Assembly: GCA_947568835.1 (NCBI GenBank)
Contig: OX387602.1
Location: forward strand, 11,025,021-11,089,020
Length of the DNA: 64,000 bases
Reading direction: 5' to 3'
Source of the DNA: Protonemura montana
Taxonomy: Eukaryota; Arthropoda; Insecta; Plecoptera; Nemouridae
Shown here: piece after piece, positions 38,601-48,554 of the stretch
How positions within the stretch are numbered: position 1 is the first letter of the stretch
How the letters are laid out: each line of letters begins with the position of its first letter
Notes under the pieces: model-generated
What the model was told of the DNA's origin: nothing
Seen by the model: only the letters and a program-made list of their open reading frames with translations
Databases searched by the model: none
Position numbers and translations under genes: made by a program

Positions 38601-40777
38601 GGCAGCTACTTCTTCGCTAAGCATATTGACCAAGAGAACGGCAATCAATTGCCTAAAGAATAAACTGCTTATCAAGTAGGAAATCAATAACAAGTAAGAT
38701 TTATCATGAAAGGTAATAGACAACATAGTATCTAAATAAAAATTGGGGTTTTCAAAACAAAACAGACAGATTTAATCAAAGACTTGTCATAAAATTTGTG
38801 CATTGTCTTTGGTAGGTACTTGGTCAGTATTGTATAACATAAATATATTATAGGCACCTACCTACTTTGCTGGTGGCTGCCTAAACACATGATGAATATT
38901 GCATGTATTCTACTGCGTAGCAAATTAATTCTGCATAGCTTAACTCACCAGCTGCTTCCAGTAGCGCTTCGAGACGGGCTTGAGTTTCTGGGTCTACCGA
39001 ACCGTCTGGCTCTTCTGGGTCGGGGGTCAGCAGAAATTTCGACGCCGCAATTCGCGTTGTTTCTTCGTCCAGATCAGGGTTAATCTCAAACGACTCCACC
39101 TACGGGAACAAAGAAACATAATTTAGTAATTCTGACACACTAATAAAACAACAATAATTCAATTGAGTCGCTCTCATTGAAAAATAATTTAAATTAATCA
39201 AGTTAGTACAATAATATCTAGACCACTAGACTTGCTAATAAAAGCATAGATGCATTTGGGTAATAGGTTTTAGACATTATCATAGAATTATTCAAGGACA
39301 CAGTTATAAAATAAATACTTAATAGGTAGAAACTCCACTTCTTTTGTTTAATGATAATAGTGCTGAGACTTCAGTTACAAAATTACACCTAAAAATGGGG
39401 TAGGAGGTGCCACCAGAGTGAATTTACCAGCTAGATTACGGTGGTATGGTGGTACCAGTAGAGTGCATTAACAAATCTGGGCTTCTCATGCTAGTCTCTT
39501 TGAATGTTATCCTCACTTCATATAACATTAAACAACACATTGGCATCCTTAACTGCTAGGGGCACATGGTAAAAACATTATATACAGCACAAAATGTGAC
39601 AACTTGCAAGGGTGAAGGAACTGACTTGACAGCAAAGCTCAATAACAACAGAGATAATACATTGGTTTTCTAAGATGATGCAATACCCAAAACATGTAAT
39701 TTGTTGAGATTGTATTGAGATAGAAGGGAAAAGGTACATGATTGACATACAGTTGTAAAGAATATGTTATTTCTAATAAAATTTGATCTTAATTCATTGA
39801 CACAACTGCCATGGTGAAACTAATTGAAAATTCTGGGGTTTAAACTAAAAATTATAAAATTGGCAGTTAATAGTAAACAAGATAAAATTATGGCAAACAA
39901 GTGTGAATGACATTTCAAGCATGGATTTTTCCTATTAAAAAGCAGCATGGTCAAGATATGTGATGACTAAGTGAGCTTGATAGATAATAATTATATTATA
40001 ACTGTTGAGATTAACTTTTTAAAACTATGAAAACAGTAAAACACAAATCATACAAATAACATGACTTGAAAGACAATGAGGGTATTGAATGGTTTATGGG
40101 TCACTCAGTCTAGGACCCTCGCCAGACCTAGCTGTCTGGAATATATGGGATTTACCACACACATTTTTAACTATTGTTTTGTGAAGAAATCGATAAACCA
40201 GTAAATCTATGGGTGTTTAATTGATAAACGCAGGTTAAACAAGAAATCAAAGTCCAATAATATGATACAGAATTCTTGTATCCTAATTGTGTCATCTAGC
40301 CAAACATAATTGATTTTTGTAGACAGCCATTGTGTGAAAACGATTTATATTACTTTCTTTAAAACCCAAATTTATGAAAGCCGAGTGACACACAGATCCA
40401 AAGAACATGAGCATAATATTGCGAAATTTCGATAGGTAGTCTTGCTGAACCTCAAAATAGGCCTACACTTTGTCTTGATATTACTATGCCACAAGATGTC
40501 TCTCCGTGAAGTTCATTGAAACCTAGGCCCCCTCGAGGCCACTCGTTTTACCACTGAAAATGAAATGATGATCTATCCTTACCTCGGAAACGTCGTCTTC
40601 TTCACTTTCAGACGAATCGGACATAAAACTTGCTTGTTTTGTATCTGTCTCTGTCTCAGACTTTGTCGGACTCGAGTTCGAGGAAATGGGAGTCGACGAT
40701 TTCCCTATATCGTGGTGAACATTCACTTTTCCGAGTTTTTGCGTGCTTGAAGAAGATTCTTGTGCTACATTCTGCAT
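11687..40777 (-). CDS. mask: mask / ANKHD1 / ANKRD17 orthologue: multiple ankyrin repeats, single KH domain (complete)
   Basis: Mask-family proteins are large ankyrin/KH scaffolds known as cofactors of Yorkie/YAP in Hippo signalling and in receptor-tyrosine-kinase signalling. Coding exons in transcript order: 40583-40777, 38949-39099, 38245-38398, 32292-32736, 31854-31982, 31661-31756, 29257-29446, 28397-28914, 27869-28061, 27488-27693, 26921-27085, 26631-26838, 24405-25270, 24036-24315, 23373-23530, 22761-22950, 22157-22360, 21571-21770, 20930-21095, 20536-20666, 19830-20039, 19352-19474, 18290-19239, 17666-17956, 16962-17215, 16294-16410, 14404-14936, 13818-13964, 12342-13544, 11814-12023 and 11687-11713. 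All phases agree, giving about 2,969 residues. This is longer than human ANKHD1 and shorter than Drosophila Mask, from memory. The start is the first ATG (MQNVAQESSSS), followed by the conserved DPETQARLEALLEAAGIGKL. Exon 26 (16294-16410) and the last exon are the least certain. A transposon sits in intron 3. Confidence 0.95.
13112..13178 (-). repeat. CAG/CAA poly-Gln and CAC/CAT poly-His tracts in mask
   Basis: Mixed CAG/CAA codons give about ten glutamines, flanked by two His-rich runs. Such tracts are common in Mask proteins. The mixed codons make large slippage less likely than a pure CAG run. Confidence 0.85.
14937..16293. other. mask intron 26 (1.36 kb), no recognised element
   Basis: AT-rich sequence without a convincing ORF. 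The minus-strand frame open across 14937-15036 is intron read-through beyond the acceptor CCAG at 14937-14940. Confidence 0.55.
17666..17956 (-). other. mask: mask exon 24: KH RNA-binding domain
   Basis: The exon encodes GKREEGWKEVV followed by the type I KH domain, with KKVSVPLNAISRVIGRGGSN and then INAIRGATGAHIEV. The GRGG is the nucleic-acid-binding GXXG loop, near residue 2,107. The domain continues into the next exon (ATRQAHTLIAALIKDPE). Compared with the remembered human sequence there is an extra stretch, KYLNSPF, between KEVVR and SKKVSVP. Confidence 0.95.
18290..19239 (-). other. mask: mask exon 23: end of ankyrin block, charged coiled-coil-like segment and acidic/basic linker
   Basis: After the last ankyrin unit the exon reads through FPSDQEMTRYIATVSDKELL and NASILLEELDMEKTREESKK, both family landmarks. 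A Lys/Arg/Glu-rich, probably coiled-coil helix follows, then an Asp/Glu run (CDDDDEDDD), lysine clusters and a proline-rich tail. The lysine clusters could serve as nuclear localisation signals. Confidence 0.9.
19239..22360 (-). other. mask: mask exons 17-22 and start of 23: second ankyrin block, 10 repeats
   Basis: Ten ankyrin units follow the linker, starting at DTALTLACAGGHDELVELLL and ending with LMAAFRKGHMKVVKWMV. Conserved family phrases include KKGFTPLILGATAGH, SERTKDTPLSLACSGGR, GSKLGISPLMLAAMNGH and PVPSSRDTALTIAADKGH. This block is the most conserved part of the gene and leaves no doubt about orthology. Confidence 0.95.
22761..27693 (-). other. mask: mask exons 10-16: Pro/Gln/Ala-rich linker between ankyrin blocks
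   Basis: Seven exons encode a long, mostly disordered linker of about 690 residues. One helical stretch stands out in the largest exon (24405-25270): SIQLANYTEGFKEGLKFNKS and later SPLEKMKDKRGVDSRRQKQL, which look like conserved islands. Polyproline, polyalanine and glutamine-rich runs fill the rest. Exon calls rely on splice sites and phase more than on similarity, so short extra exons could be missing, especially in the 1.36 kb intron 25271-26630. Confidence 0.8.
25271..26630. other. mask intron 12 (1.36 kb), no recognised element
   Basis: Non-coding, AT-rich sequence. A tiny direct repeat of CCAACCTAAT occurs near 26380-26397. An in-phase extra exon cannot be excluded, but no clear candidate was seen. 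Confidence 0.55.
27869..32736 (-). other. mask: mask exons 4-9: first ankyrin block, 15 repeats
   Basis: Six exons encode residues of about 167 to 645. Fifteen consecutive ankyrin units can be read, each with the TPLMEAA-x-GH-x-x-VV-x-LLL-x-x-GA-type consensus. Examples are HTPLMEAASAGH, ESALTLACYKGHLDMVRFLL and DTALTYACENGHTDVADLLL. Several lines match human ANKHD1 almost word for word. Exon borders fall inside repeats, not between them. Confidence 0.93.
29447..31660. other. mask intron 6 (2.2 kb), no recognised element
   Basis: The intron is AT-rich with many short ORFs on both strands, none of which resembles a protein I know. No inverted repeats or SINE-like block were seen. Confidence 0.6.
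33483..33962 (+). repeat. Left terminal inverted repeat of the transposon
   Basis: About 480 bp match the right end in reverse complement from the outer GGGTCATTCC to the inner CCACTTTCCAAGAAAA. Differences are a few substitutions, a roughly 10-base indel near 33512 and different lengths of a T-run near 33590-33610. Confidence 0.92.
33968..33974 (+). promoter_or_regulatory. TATA-like box just inside the left TIR
   Basis: CTATAAAAAAG lies immediately inside the left arm, about 430 bases upstream of the transposase start, on the correct strand. It is a good TATA match in an AT-rich setting and could drive the transposase. This is inferred from position only. Confidence 0.35.
34081..34325 (+). 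repeat. Diverged tandem duplication (about 120 bp x 2) between TIR and transposase ORF
   Basis: Positions of about 34,081-34,196 and 34,203-34,325 share GATTGTTTGYCAT, CATGGATCAAGTTG and TTTCTTGTCTGGACT in the same order. They differ by about one base in five. Subterminal repeats of this kind often bind transposase. Here it may also be leader sequence. Confidence 0.8.
34405..36987 (+). CDS. Putative transposase of the intronic transposon (860 aa, intact)
   Basis: The N-terminus is Cys/His-rich (C40, C47, H50, C60, C65/C66, H72, C73, C105, C108) and probably binds zinc and DNA. A basic and Ser-rich linker with helical segments follows, and LPKSWSIKRIMQEFNASNHL looks like a helix-turn-helix. 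The core carries motif blocks typical of an RNase-H-like DDE/D nuclease: GDFAENYSF (D513), YFSDGAAAQYKNK (D597) and EWHFFATSHGKGPCDGVGG (E624 or D638). The triad assignment is inferred. A run of glutamates (36,630-36,670) precedes a C-terminal segment (about residues 765-850) with WWLACVLE and FLHPHGPAPSYFYP, which looks like an SH3/Tudor/chromo-type fold. Proteins with these motifs are common as uncharacterised repeats in invertebrate genomes. There is no frameshift, stop or intron. Confidence 0.85.
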   Translation: MCSIGLFFEEECGPIEDLAIKSIESFNSDQQLSLALRTKCDNVKTVCHLHEKKFLRLYSCHHKLCCDPFQAHCGIVKVNGLREINAASRTKYLEIADLIPGKKLCSTCRKLLSLRLKELTTVSVLTPTKSTELDLPFVDIPCEADAVNQSLAAFGVSPINTTKLKGKSMFYSKRKFSEITQGVKKRLELVSPSNEEISKEDLTSSEECKDSIRDGSEIIAQLKEKFKTSTRSEKITILSVLPKSWSIKRIMQEFNASNHLVRKTKQLVKAQGILPSANQKAGKTLSPDCIQLIEEFYENDDVSRVMPGKKDFVSVKVGDNRVHRQKRLVLSNLSEVYRSFKDKYPDIKVGFSKFAELRPKHCVLAGAAGTHSVCVCTIHQNVKLMALGAKLPLLSDGTIKSYQHCLASLMCNPPLLNCFVGKCGNCPGTDELREWLEISFSENFIDSVTYKQWLSTDRCTLETITKPTDEFVDCFIEKCILLRNHDFIARQQAAFMQEKKANLKPGEVLVVGDFAENYSFVLQDAAQGYHWNNSQCTLHPFVCYFKPEDRDIQHLSYVVISDSLTHDTVTVHTFQKHLIRHLKQNISDVSHLIYFSDGAAAQYKNKKNFSNLCHHEVDFELTAEWHFFATSHGKGPCDGVGGTVKRNAARASLQKPYADQIMTPIDFYRWATENVWTVNFVFVANEEITANGIKLKERFKELKTIVGTRSFHAFYPKSLTSLHVKHFSLSEEINIVKIVEKNEEGEEEEEEEEEEATAAEIPEFEFKDVGSFITVAYNEDWWLACVLEKSSQSLELQVNFLHPHGPAPSYFYPSVQDKLIVAFADVLTLADPNTATGRTYFLSATDTNRATAGLIKYVPQ
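37124..37593 (-). repeat. Right terminal inverted repeat of the transposon
   Basis: This is the reverse complement of the left arm. Identical short translations arise in both arms because of the repeat, and they are not genes. Confidence 0.92.
37598..38244. other. Remainder of mask intron 3 upstream of the transposon insertion
   Basis: AT-rich intron sequence between mask exon 3 and the transposon. With 32737-33482 on the other side, intron 3 without the insertion would be about 1.4 kb. Nothing else was recognised. Confidence 0.55.
39100..40582. other. mask intron 1 (1.5 kb), no recognised element
   Basis: AT-rich and without a credible ORF. First introns often carry regulatory sites, but none can be named here. 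Confidence 0.55.
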
Positions 40778-41634
40778 TTTTAACTTCACTAAATTCTAAA
40801 GAACATCAAACTGCGTAGTTGAACTCAAGCAAACTACAACTTGCACACCTTTTTAGGCAAAATTTCTATTACAATTACCGTCATTCACGCAAGTTAACAA
40901 CCGCCATGACTACTTGGTGAGGTTCCCGGATGTTTCAACCATAGAACATTTACTGACGTAGAAACGAAGACCTCCATTTTGTTCAATTGATGATGTCCAG
41001 TGCAGCCACCTGCACAAAACTTTAATGAAAATGGTAGTGATACTTAAACAGTATATTCAGCGAAACTGCAGGCAAATTCTTATTCAGAGGATAAATTTCA
41101 AATTTCAGGGCAAAGTGGAAAATTATATTTTCATCCTGATAGCTAAACGCCGACACGCACATCTAATAACCTAGCACGTTTGGTTGGTGCTCAGCACTTT
41201 ATTCCCAATGCCTGCTCCCAAACAAGGCGGAACATTCAAAACCACACGAAATTGATATCCAACGCCCAGTTCTTGGCCTTTTCACCCCCACAAAATGAAA
41301 ATTTTTCGAAATAACATCTCGTATCCAATAAATTCGCTTAAAGTATAGAAATTATTTTTTTTCTGGAATTTCTGGATCAAATTTATAACATAAAAGACAG
41401 TAGTAAAAGTTTCTCTACGTAAAGGATTTTAGGATTGATTGATTTCAGATGATGTAATAGTTTTTTAAATCATCCAATTAAAATTATGGCAACATTCAAA
41501 ACAATAAACAATATAATCAAGAAATATTATCGATGTTTATCTCGTGGGTTTATCATAGCATGTATTTTTCTGCCTAAATAAGGTATTACAGTTTTTCCTC
41601 TTCCACAAAATGATCGACGTGTTGTCAAGTAACT
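40778..41634. other. Gap between FARSB 3' end and mask start
   Basis: These 0.86 kb must contain the FARSB 3' UTR and poly(A) site, then the mask promoter. On the minus strand AATAAA occurs at 41198-41203, about 430 bases after the FARSB stop. No ORF of note. Confidence 0.55.
40901..40907 (-). promoter_or_regulatory. ATGGCGG motif, YY1/Pho-like, upstream of mask
   Basis: On the minus strand, AGTCATGGCGGTTG lies about 125 bases upstream of the mask start codon. A related CAAAATGGAGGTC lies at about 40,971-40,983. Both fit a promoter or transcription-start region in the gap between mask and FARSB. Confidence 0.35.
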
Positions 41635-44600
41635 TCACAGAAAATGCTCGAGATTGAACTCTAAACATGCAACTGGTACCGATAGCTCGAAATTAGCAAG
41701 AACATTGGGATGTAGGACGCCCAACTTCCCAACCACTTTTCCTTTAGCGACAACTTCAGCGCAACGTTTCGGGAAAAATGCTGGGTCTGAAATGAAAGAT
41801 TTATCACGTTGGAAATAATCTACAATATAATTTGATATGATTTAACTGACAACACTTTATCTACTTAACACTTTCTTATCTACAATATGATTTAAAGATT
41901 ATCTACCTTTTCACCTCTTAACATGTTAATAATTTTTGTTAAACTATAAGAGAAAGTTTTCATTTAAAAGATTACTTGTAAGAACTGTACCTTCAGCCGC
42001 CCGGATGTAATATCCCATGTCACCGGCACCTGTTGTGTTGAACGGAACTTCTAGCATCTGCATCAGCTTGTCCAGCAAGCCATGCATGATCTCAAAGCCA
42101 GGGGTCTTGTTGCAGTTTAAAGCGCAGACAGTTCGTTGATTTGATGAGCCCACCTCTGTTAAGGGAAACCATCATGAAGATAGGCATGAGGCCATAGCCA
42201 AGTGGCACCAAATTGTACATTTTCACAGCATATTGCATAAGCCTTAATTGTGAAAAAAAGGTACTGCAGCTGCAATTTTACCAGTCAGCTACCCACTCAA
42301 AGCAAGTGTTGCCCTGCATTATTGTTGGTAGCTAAAAAATATGTCCAATGCATTGAAAATGCTGTGATTTAACAAAACTTTTAAAAGGAAGTCCCATCTT
42401 TCACCAACTAAGCTCAATAAGCCAGTATCCATTTGGCAATAGGTGAACTGGACCGTCGGGAATGGGAAATCGGTACATATAGCTATATAAATACCAGATT
42501 TGTAGTACACACATTAACGATGCATTCAATTGGCAAGGATCTCATCTATGGGTAGGCAAGGCATGGGAAAGAAAGTGTAGAAAATATAAAATGCATTGCA
42601 CAGAGAAAATTAGGGGACTCTTGCTAATCATCTTGTTTCCAATTATCCTCAAAATTAGTATGCTCAAGTTACGAACTTTAAAAACAACACCTACCTTTCC
42701 TGGGATCAATGAGAAAAACGTCGGAGATTTCAAACAGCTTGATTGGAAGTGCTATGCTCTTATTAGCTGCTAATGTCTTCAGGAGTCCAGGCAGAAGTGT
42801 AGTCCTTGCTACTTGGAACTCGAGGGTCTTAGGATTTGAAATGTGCACGGCAGGTACGTCCTTGAGCTTACGGCCCAGCTTTTCAGAAATGTCATCTCGT
42901 GAGCACTGCAAAGAGCCAAAAAGATTTGATACACAATCGCTACCAGTAACCAAGGCTAAGACCAGTTGTTGTACAAAACATTCTGCCAAAAATATTTCTA
43001 GAACAAGTCCACTGTCAAATGAAGTTTAGCCATCTTCTTTTATCTCAGATGTTATTTCAAAAATGCCTTAAGGCTAGAAATATTTTTGCTACTCCTTTAC
43101 TAACCAAACAGAAAGTGAGCCCCTCAGTAAAGCCAGTGTATGCAAGCTCTCGACGAAGTTTATCAGTGAGCTTATTTAATGGGTTCTGCTGTGCTATAGT
43201 CATCGTTTTGGGTACGCTGACGGCAATATTGTTGTATCCGAAAGCGATGGCCACGTCCTCGTAGATGTCGCAAGCATGGATTATGTCATGCCGCGACGGA
43301 GGCACAGTCACCTTGACCTGCTTCCCCGCAGAGGTGACACTTGCAGGCAGGCACATCCTTGTCAGCAAGTTGGCAATGCTCTCTGGGGATTCACTGTAAT
43401 AATAGGTAATAGATGGTCAGCAATAGGTCTGGATTTCAGGTCACAGTGTTTAAAGAGATGGCAGAGCAGGGTAAAATATGCTATCAAATAAGGATAAGAG
43501 CCCTGGTAACTCTACTGAATGGTGGTGAATAGCCTCGTTGCTGACATGCCGCTAAACCCCACAACAATGGTTTGGCATGTTGGAAACACTGGTTCTCGTG
43601 AGAGCACCAAAGTTAAGCAACAGTGCACTGAGTCAGGTATTGGATGGGTGACCATCATACACATGACCAGTTCTGTTTGGGAGAGAGGTTCGAGGGATGA
43701 AAGTTAGTACAGCAACTTCATTCGCCTTGCTTATCAACCTCTTTACGGTATGGATTTGTGGAGGAATCCTGCTGTTCGAGTTGTACCATCCTTCGGAAAG
43801 GGCGTGAAGCCCTTCATGCTACCCCCCTGATGCTCTTCAACAGGAGTAGGCTACGTGCCAGCACCCGGGTTTCTCCTCCTCCCTTCTAGGCTAGGTTAGG
43901 TTCATCATCATCCTCTCATTCACTGACGCCATTAGACCAGTGCCGCGTGGCCAGTTGTCAAAACAGCACGTCGTTAAACACCACAAATGAATCAATCAAT
44001 CAACCAAACCATACAATCAATCAGGAGCTCTGGACAGCCTATCGGAGAAAGGACCGTGTTTGAATGTTATATATTTGCCCACTTCGTATTGCTACTCTTT
44101 CAAGACGTCTATCCCATACATTTTTTTTTTTTAATGTAGCTGACATTATTACGCAAAAAGCGCAACAGTTACAATTCTAATTTTGAAATGATGGTACAAC
44201 TTTGAACTGTTAAAAGCTTGTTTTTGCTATTGAATTTTTGATAACTTATATTAAGTCCCTTCTGTCGGAAAGAGCAAATGAAGGCGAAACATTTTATGGC
44301 CGGATTCCATTAGTGTAATGGGGTGTTCTAGCGCATGAACACAGGTGCACATGTTATAAATGAGGCCGTTTCAAAGCTAATAATTCTACTACCCTATCAC
44401 TCTAGCCATGGTTCTAAAATCAGCGTTCAACAATTAAAAAAATTAAGTTATCAAATTTGCATGAGGTTCTTGATCTTGGTATGTAATTTGTAATATGAGA
44501 ACACATGATTTATGAATTATGTAAATTCATGTAAGATAGCATTTTCACAGAATGTTTGTCTTGTTATCTGGATTAATTTCATGCCATTAAACATATACCC

Positions 44601-47600
44601 TATGGCTTGAATGGAGAATCAACCAGTCTCATTACTTGACCTCTTGACATCACCATTTAAGCTTGACTCAACTTTGTTCGGGCTACACTGGAATGCCATG
44701 ATTGTAGCTGATCATTATTGCAATTAGTACCCAAGGTCAACAACTGCATGACATGACAAATAACCTTGCAATTCAGTTAACACTTTTTTGTGATTGGGAT
44801 CCCATTCTAAAATGCTCTTGAGAAGAGGCCTGAAATGCAAAATGGGATTGAAATTTGTATCCTATTTGTGTATCCACCTTTTCGCTACGGCTTGCGTGGA
44901 AAAGCAGAGACTGACAAGCTATTTTGAACTTTTAGGAAATTAGACAGGTATTTGTTTGAAAATTAATAGCATTTAGTTTATAGGTATAGTCAGCGAACCA
45001 CCGTTAATGTCAAGCTTTTTTCCGAGCAAACGAACTGGCAACATGGGGTCACAGTAAGTACCACCCGATTACACTTGTGGCCGTCTTTTTCAACAAACCT
45101 CTACAATTTTGACTATCACAACTACAACTATTACGACTATTAGAAAAATTACTCGAAATATCGATGTATGTGTATCAATCGTTGAGGTGAGCATTATAAA
45201 GATCAATTGAGCGTAATCCAGTCGTAAATGCAAGTAATCTGCGAGAAATAATAAATCGAAATTTCTTAAAACTGGAAACAACTTTGACTTACATTTTATT
45301 TCCATCTGTCAAAGAGTCATTTGGCGACCATTTTTTGCGAAGACAGTTTAACATTAGTGCTATGGTAGCACGATAATAGATATTTGTGAATGTGAATGAG
45401 GTAAGTTTTAGACATGCACGCTTTTGAGATGAGATTTTTACCTTACCTGAACACTTAATGCAAAATAATATGAGTATTGAATAGTAACTGCAATTGAGTA
45501 ATGCAAGTAAGATAGGATCTGTTAGTGATTCTAAAAGAACATGGCATTTTAGCATTTAGCATAAAAGCGTTAGCAGTTAAAAGCAAGATGTGTATGGTTA
45601 CAGTGCCAAAAGCCTGGCACTTTAATTGGGGAAGAGAAAAAAAGGCTACTTTCTTAGGTAACAAAACCTGGTTCCACACTACGGGAACAAAGTAACGAAG
45701 CCGAAACGGCTATTTCTGTGCATCTATCGCAAACAGCTTTTTCAACCACTGTAAGTAACATTTCTTCTCATTCCCCATTTCATATGCAAATTTTAAATAT
45801 ATGGTTTTAAGGCAACTTATTATAATATTACGGCACACAACGACATTACCTAGTACCAATGTAGCCGTTCAGCTTGTTGACAGCCACGATCTCGTCTCTG
45901 TAGGATAGTGTCGGATACATTTTAGTAGCACCGTCAGGGTTGACAACTTCGCAGTATTCCACAGTGTGCTGTTTCCCACAATACTGGCTGAACATGCACA
46001 CCAGGGTGTCCAATACGACAACAGCCTGAAATCAGAGCAATTTGGCACTAAATAAAGTAATTTTGATTGTTAATATAGTATGAGAGTAGACAATTGTGGT
46101 AAATGAGAAGATTTTGGAAAACTATACTTTTTAAAATGCTGTGCGTTGTAAAACTTACATATGGCAAGTCTACATTTGTGCTAAAAGGCTGGACAATAAA
46201 GGGGCAAACGGAATGAAAGGAGCGTAACTTACAGGGAAATAGAAAGTTGAAGTCACACGGTGTACATGATAGGTCAACGTTTCGGCTTAAAAGCCTTTGA
46301 AGAAAAATTCTTTCTTCTACTAACAGACTAACATCTGGTTTCTAGTTCCAGAAGTACCCGTTACAGTTCCTTACCATTAAAGGTGCTCCATTATACAATA
46401 TGATGACTTTTTTTTCAATTTGACATCACATGATTTGTTGCCGAGTGCAAAACATATTTTTAAGATTCTCCTTACAGAAACTGGGCTCGTAAGACCCATA
46501 TCAATAAGACCCAATGGTGAGTAAGTTGAGTTTGAATACTACTCTGACCTTGATGCTGGCTATATCGATGCTGAGTTTACTTTACACTTTGTCCTGCTGA
46601 AAACACAGTGGATTCATAAAACATCAACATTTTAAAACATTTTTCAAACAGAACAAATCTGAAAGGACTGTAACTGTGAGCTTGGTAGCAAACCCCTGAG
46701 GCAACTAGTTTTACCACTGGTTCAGAAGAATTTATATGAAAATACAACCTTGTGTTCGTATTATTCTAAAACCCATACAATTCTATGTCTAATATTGAAA
46801 ATGCTTCTATAAGTTGCAAAAAAATTACCAGATAATTTTTTTCTAGGTACCTTATTAGAGATTATGATTACCCACCTTTGTAAGATCTGTGGCAGTACAC
46901 TCAATGAATACGTTTTTCGTATCGAGCGTAATCTTTGAATGGTCTCCATTGATGATTGGGGGCATTGAAAGGACCACTCCGTTGCTATCGTAGATTACTG
47001 GGTACACCGGGCTATCTTTGATAATCGGTAAATATTGTTTCAGCTGAGCATGGGTCTGCAAAATAAATGTACACGTTTGTTTCCAATTACAGAAATTTTG
47101 GCTAGTGACAAATGTGGTTGTCGGGAGCTACCCGTTTGCTAAGGTAAATTTGATCATACGCTACACAAAATTGGAATATGCACACTTAGAATGTAGAGGG
47201 GGAGAAGGGTTTTTAAGACAAGAGATACTAAATTTTAAATTTTGGGGAGGCAAAAAGTTTTAGATGGACATGCCCAAACAATACTTCTGTGAATTTATGA
47301 CACTCCTGTCACAGCATAGCAGCGGGCTTTTTTCTAGACTCAAGTGCATTTCTATAATTTATTTGTACATTGGTAAAAGAAAACCAAAGTTTTATGTCAT
47401 AATTCTGCTACCCAAAGTGCTCTTGGCCCCTGGGTGCCAACACTACGCTGTCAGTTTATAATTACTTACCTTCTACGAGGCATCTTGTAAATTATTAAAA
47501 ATACAACTGGAATTAGAAATAAATAATAATAGTACCCACCGAATACAATTCCATGAGCTCGGTTGCAGTGAATTCCTTGCTTTGATTTAATGGTTTGAAC

Positions 47601-48554
47601 TTGATGGAGTCTGGAGGTTTAGCATCATATGTAAAAGGTCCCTTGATTTGATCTAAGTCGTGAGTACCGATGGCAACCAACGACCGTTTACGGCAGATGT
47701 TTTGATGCAGTTTGTCTTGAAGATCAATGAAACTGTTGTAGCTGGTTTGAGTAAATGTCAAGTTTCTCAAAACAGCAGCCACGGCATAGGGTCGAATCTT
47801 TTTGGTCTGAAATATGAATCAAGTAAGACATGAAAAACTTGCAAGAATTTACTAAAACATACACTTAATAATTTACTTTCACAAGAAGTTTACAACAACT
47901 TTCATTTCTTGCACCACTGGCTACTTACTTCAGGAGTCATGATAAGCCTTTCAATGGCACTCTTTTTTGGGGTAATGGCCTTAAACTTTGGTGGAGGAAT
48001 TCTAAAACGAAATAAGAACACATTATGCTTAAACGTCTTCTAATGAACCACCAACTATGAACGTTCAAGACTAAAGAATTATGAACATAATGTACTAAAC
48101 TAAACATACTTTCCCTGGAAAACTAAGAGGCCAAGCACAAGCCCTTCGAGGCATAGTAAATCATATCTGTTTGCGGGTATGTCAATTCGATAAATGACCT
48201 CCTCAGATGCGCCAGAGGATTGCAAATCTCCCTGTTCCTTGGCAATCATCTGCTTCTCTGTGGTGACTTCATCGAGCTCTAGCCCGAAGTCAAAACACAC
48301 ATTACTGAACTCCTCTTCAGCTGAATATAAAACAATATAAGTCAAATTTAATAATTCGTAAAATGTAACGATTAAAACTATTTAACAGTTTGTTGCATGT
48401 AGGAAAGCTCTCTTTATTTTCTGACTATTCATCAAGGAAATAACATTGCAACTGACATCCATATGAAACGACATGACCAAATTTGGTTACACTTACTGTA
48501 TTCTTGACCAAGTGCTTTGAAAAGCAGATCACGCTTTAATCCTATAGTAGGCAT
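41635..48554 (-). CDS. FARSB: FARSB, cytosolic phenylalanyl-tRNA synthetase beta subunit (complete)
   Basis: FARSB pairs with FARSA in an alpha2-beta2 enzyme that charges tRNA-Phe in the cytosol. Coding exons in transcript order are 48497-48554, 48110-48320, 47929-48001, 47540-47806, 46876-47055, 45850-46025, 43105-43393, 42695-42905, 41991-42155 and 41635-41786. Phases agree throughout, giving 593 residues against 589 remembered for human. The start reads [19 protein letters not shown], a near match to the family. Landmarks include [98 protein letters not shown] and a C-terminal [14 protein letters not shown] ending in HFL. In exon 6 I chose the donor at 45848-45849, not the one 7 bases further into the exon, because only it joins exon 7 in frame. 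Intron 6 holds a SINE. Confidence 0.96.
43520..44030 (+). mobile_element. SINE with 5S rRNA-derived head, copy 1, in FARSB intron 6
   Basis: Positions 43591-43652 resemble the internal promoter region of 5S rRNA: AAGTTAAGCA (box A-like), then GGTATTGGATGGGTGACC (intermediate element and box C). A shared body follows (CCAGTTCTGTTTGGGAGAGAGG), then a region with CGTCGTTAAACACC and a tail of AATC repeats (about 43,987-44,025). This layout fits the 5S-derived (SINE3) class, transcribed by RNA polymerase III. The 5' limit is uncertain. It is antisense to FARSB. Confidence 0.8.
44031..45849. other. Remainder of FARSB intron 6
   Basis: AT-rich intron sequence with no credible exon. A poly-T run at about 44,121-44,132 is the only simple repeat of note. 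Confidence 0.55.

Noticed and set aside
43591..43652. A genuine 5S rRNA gene
   Set aside because: Only the central part is 5S-like, it has many changes and continues into a shared SINE body, and the 5' and 3' thirds of 5S are missing.
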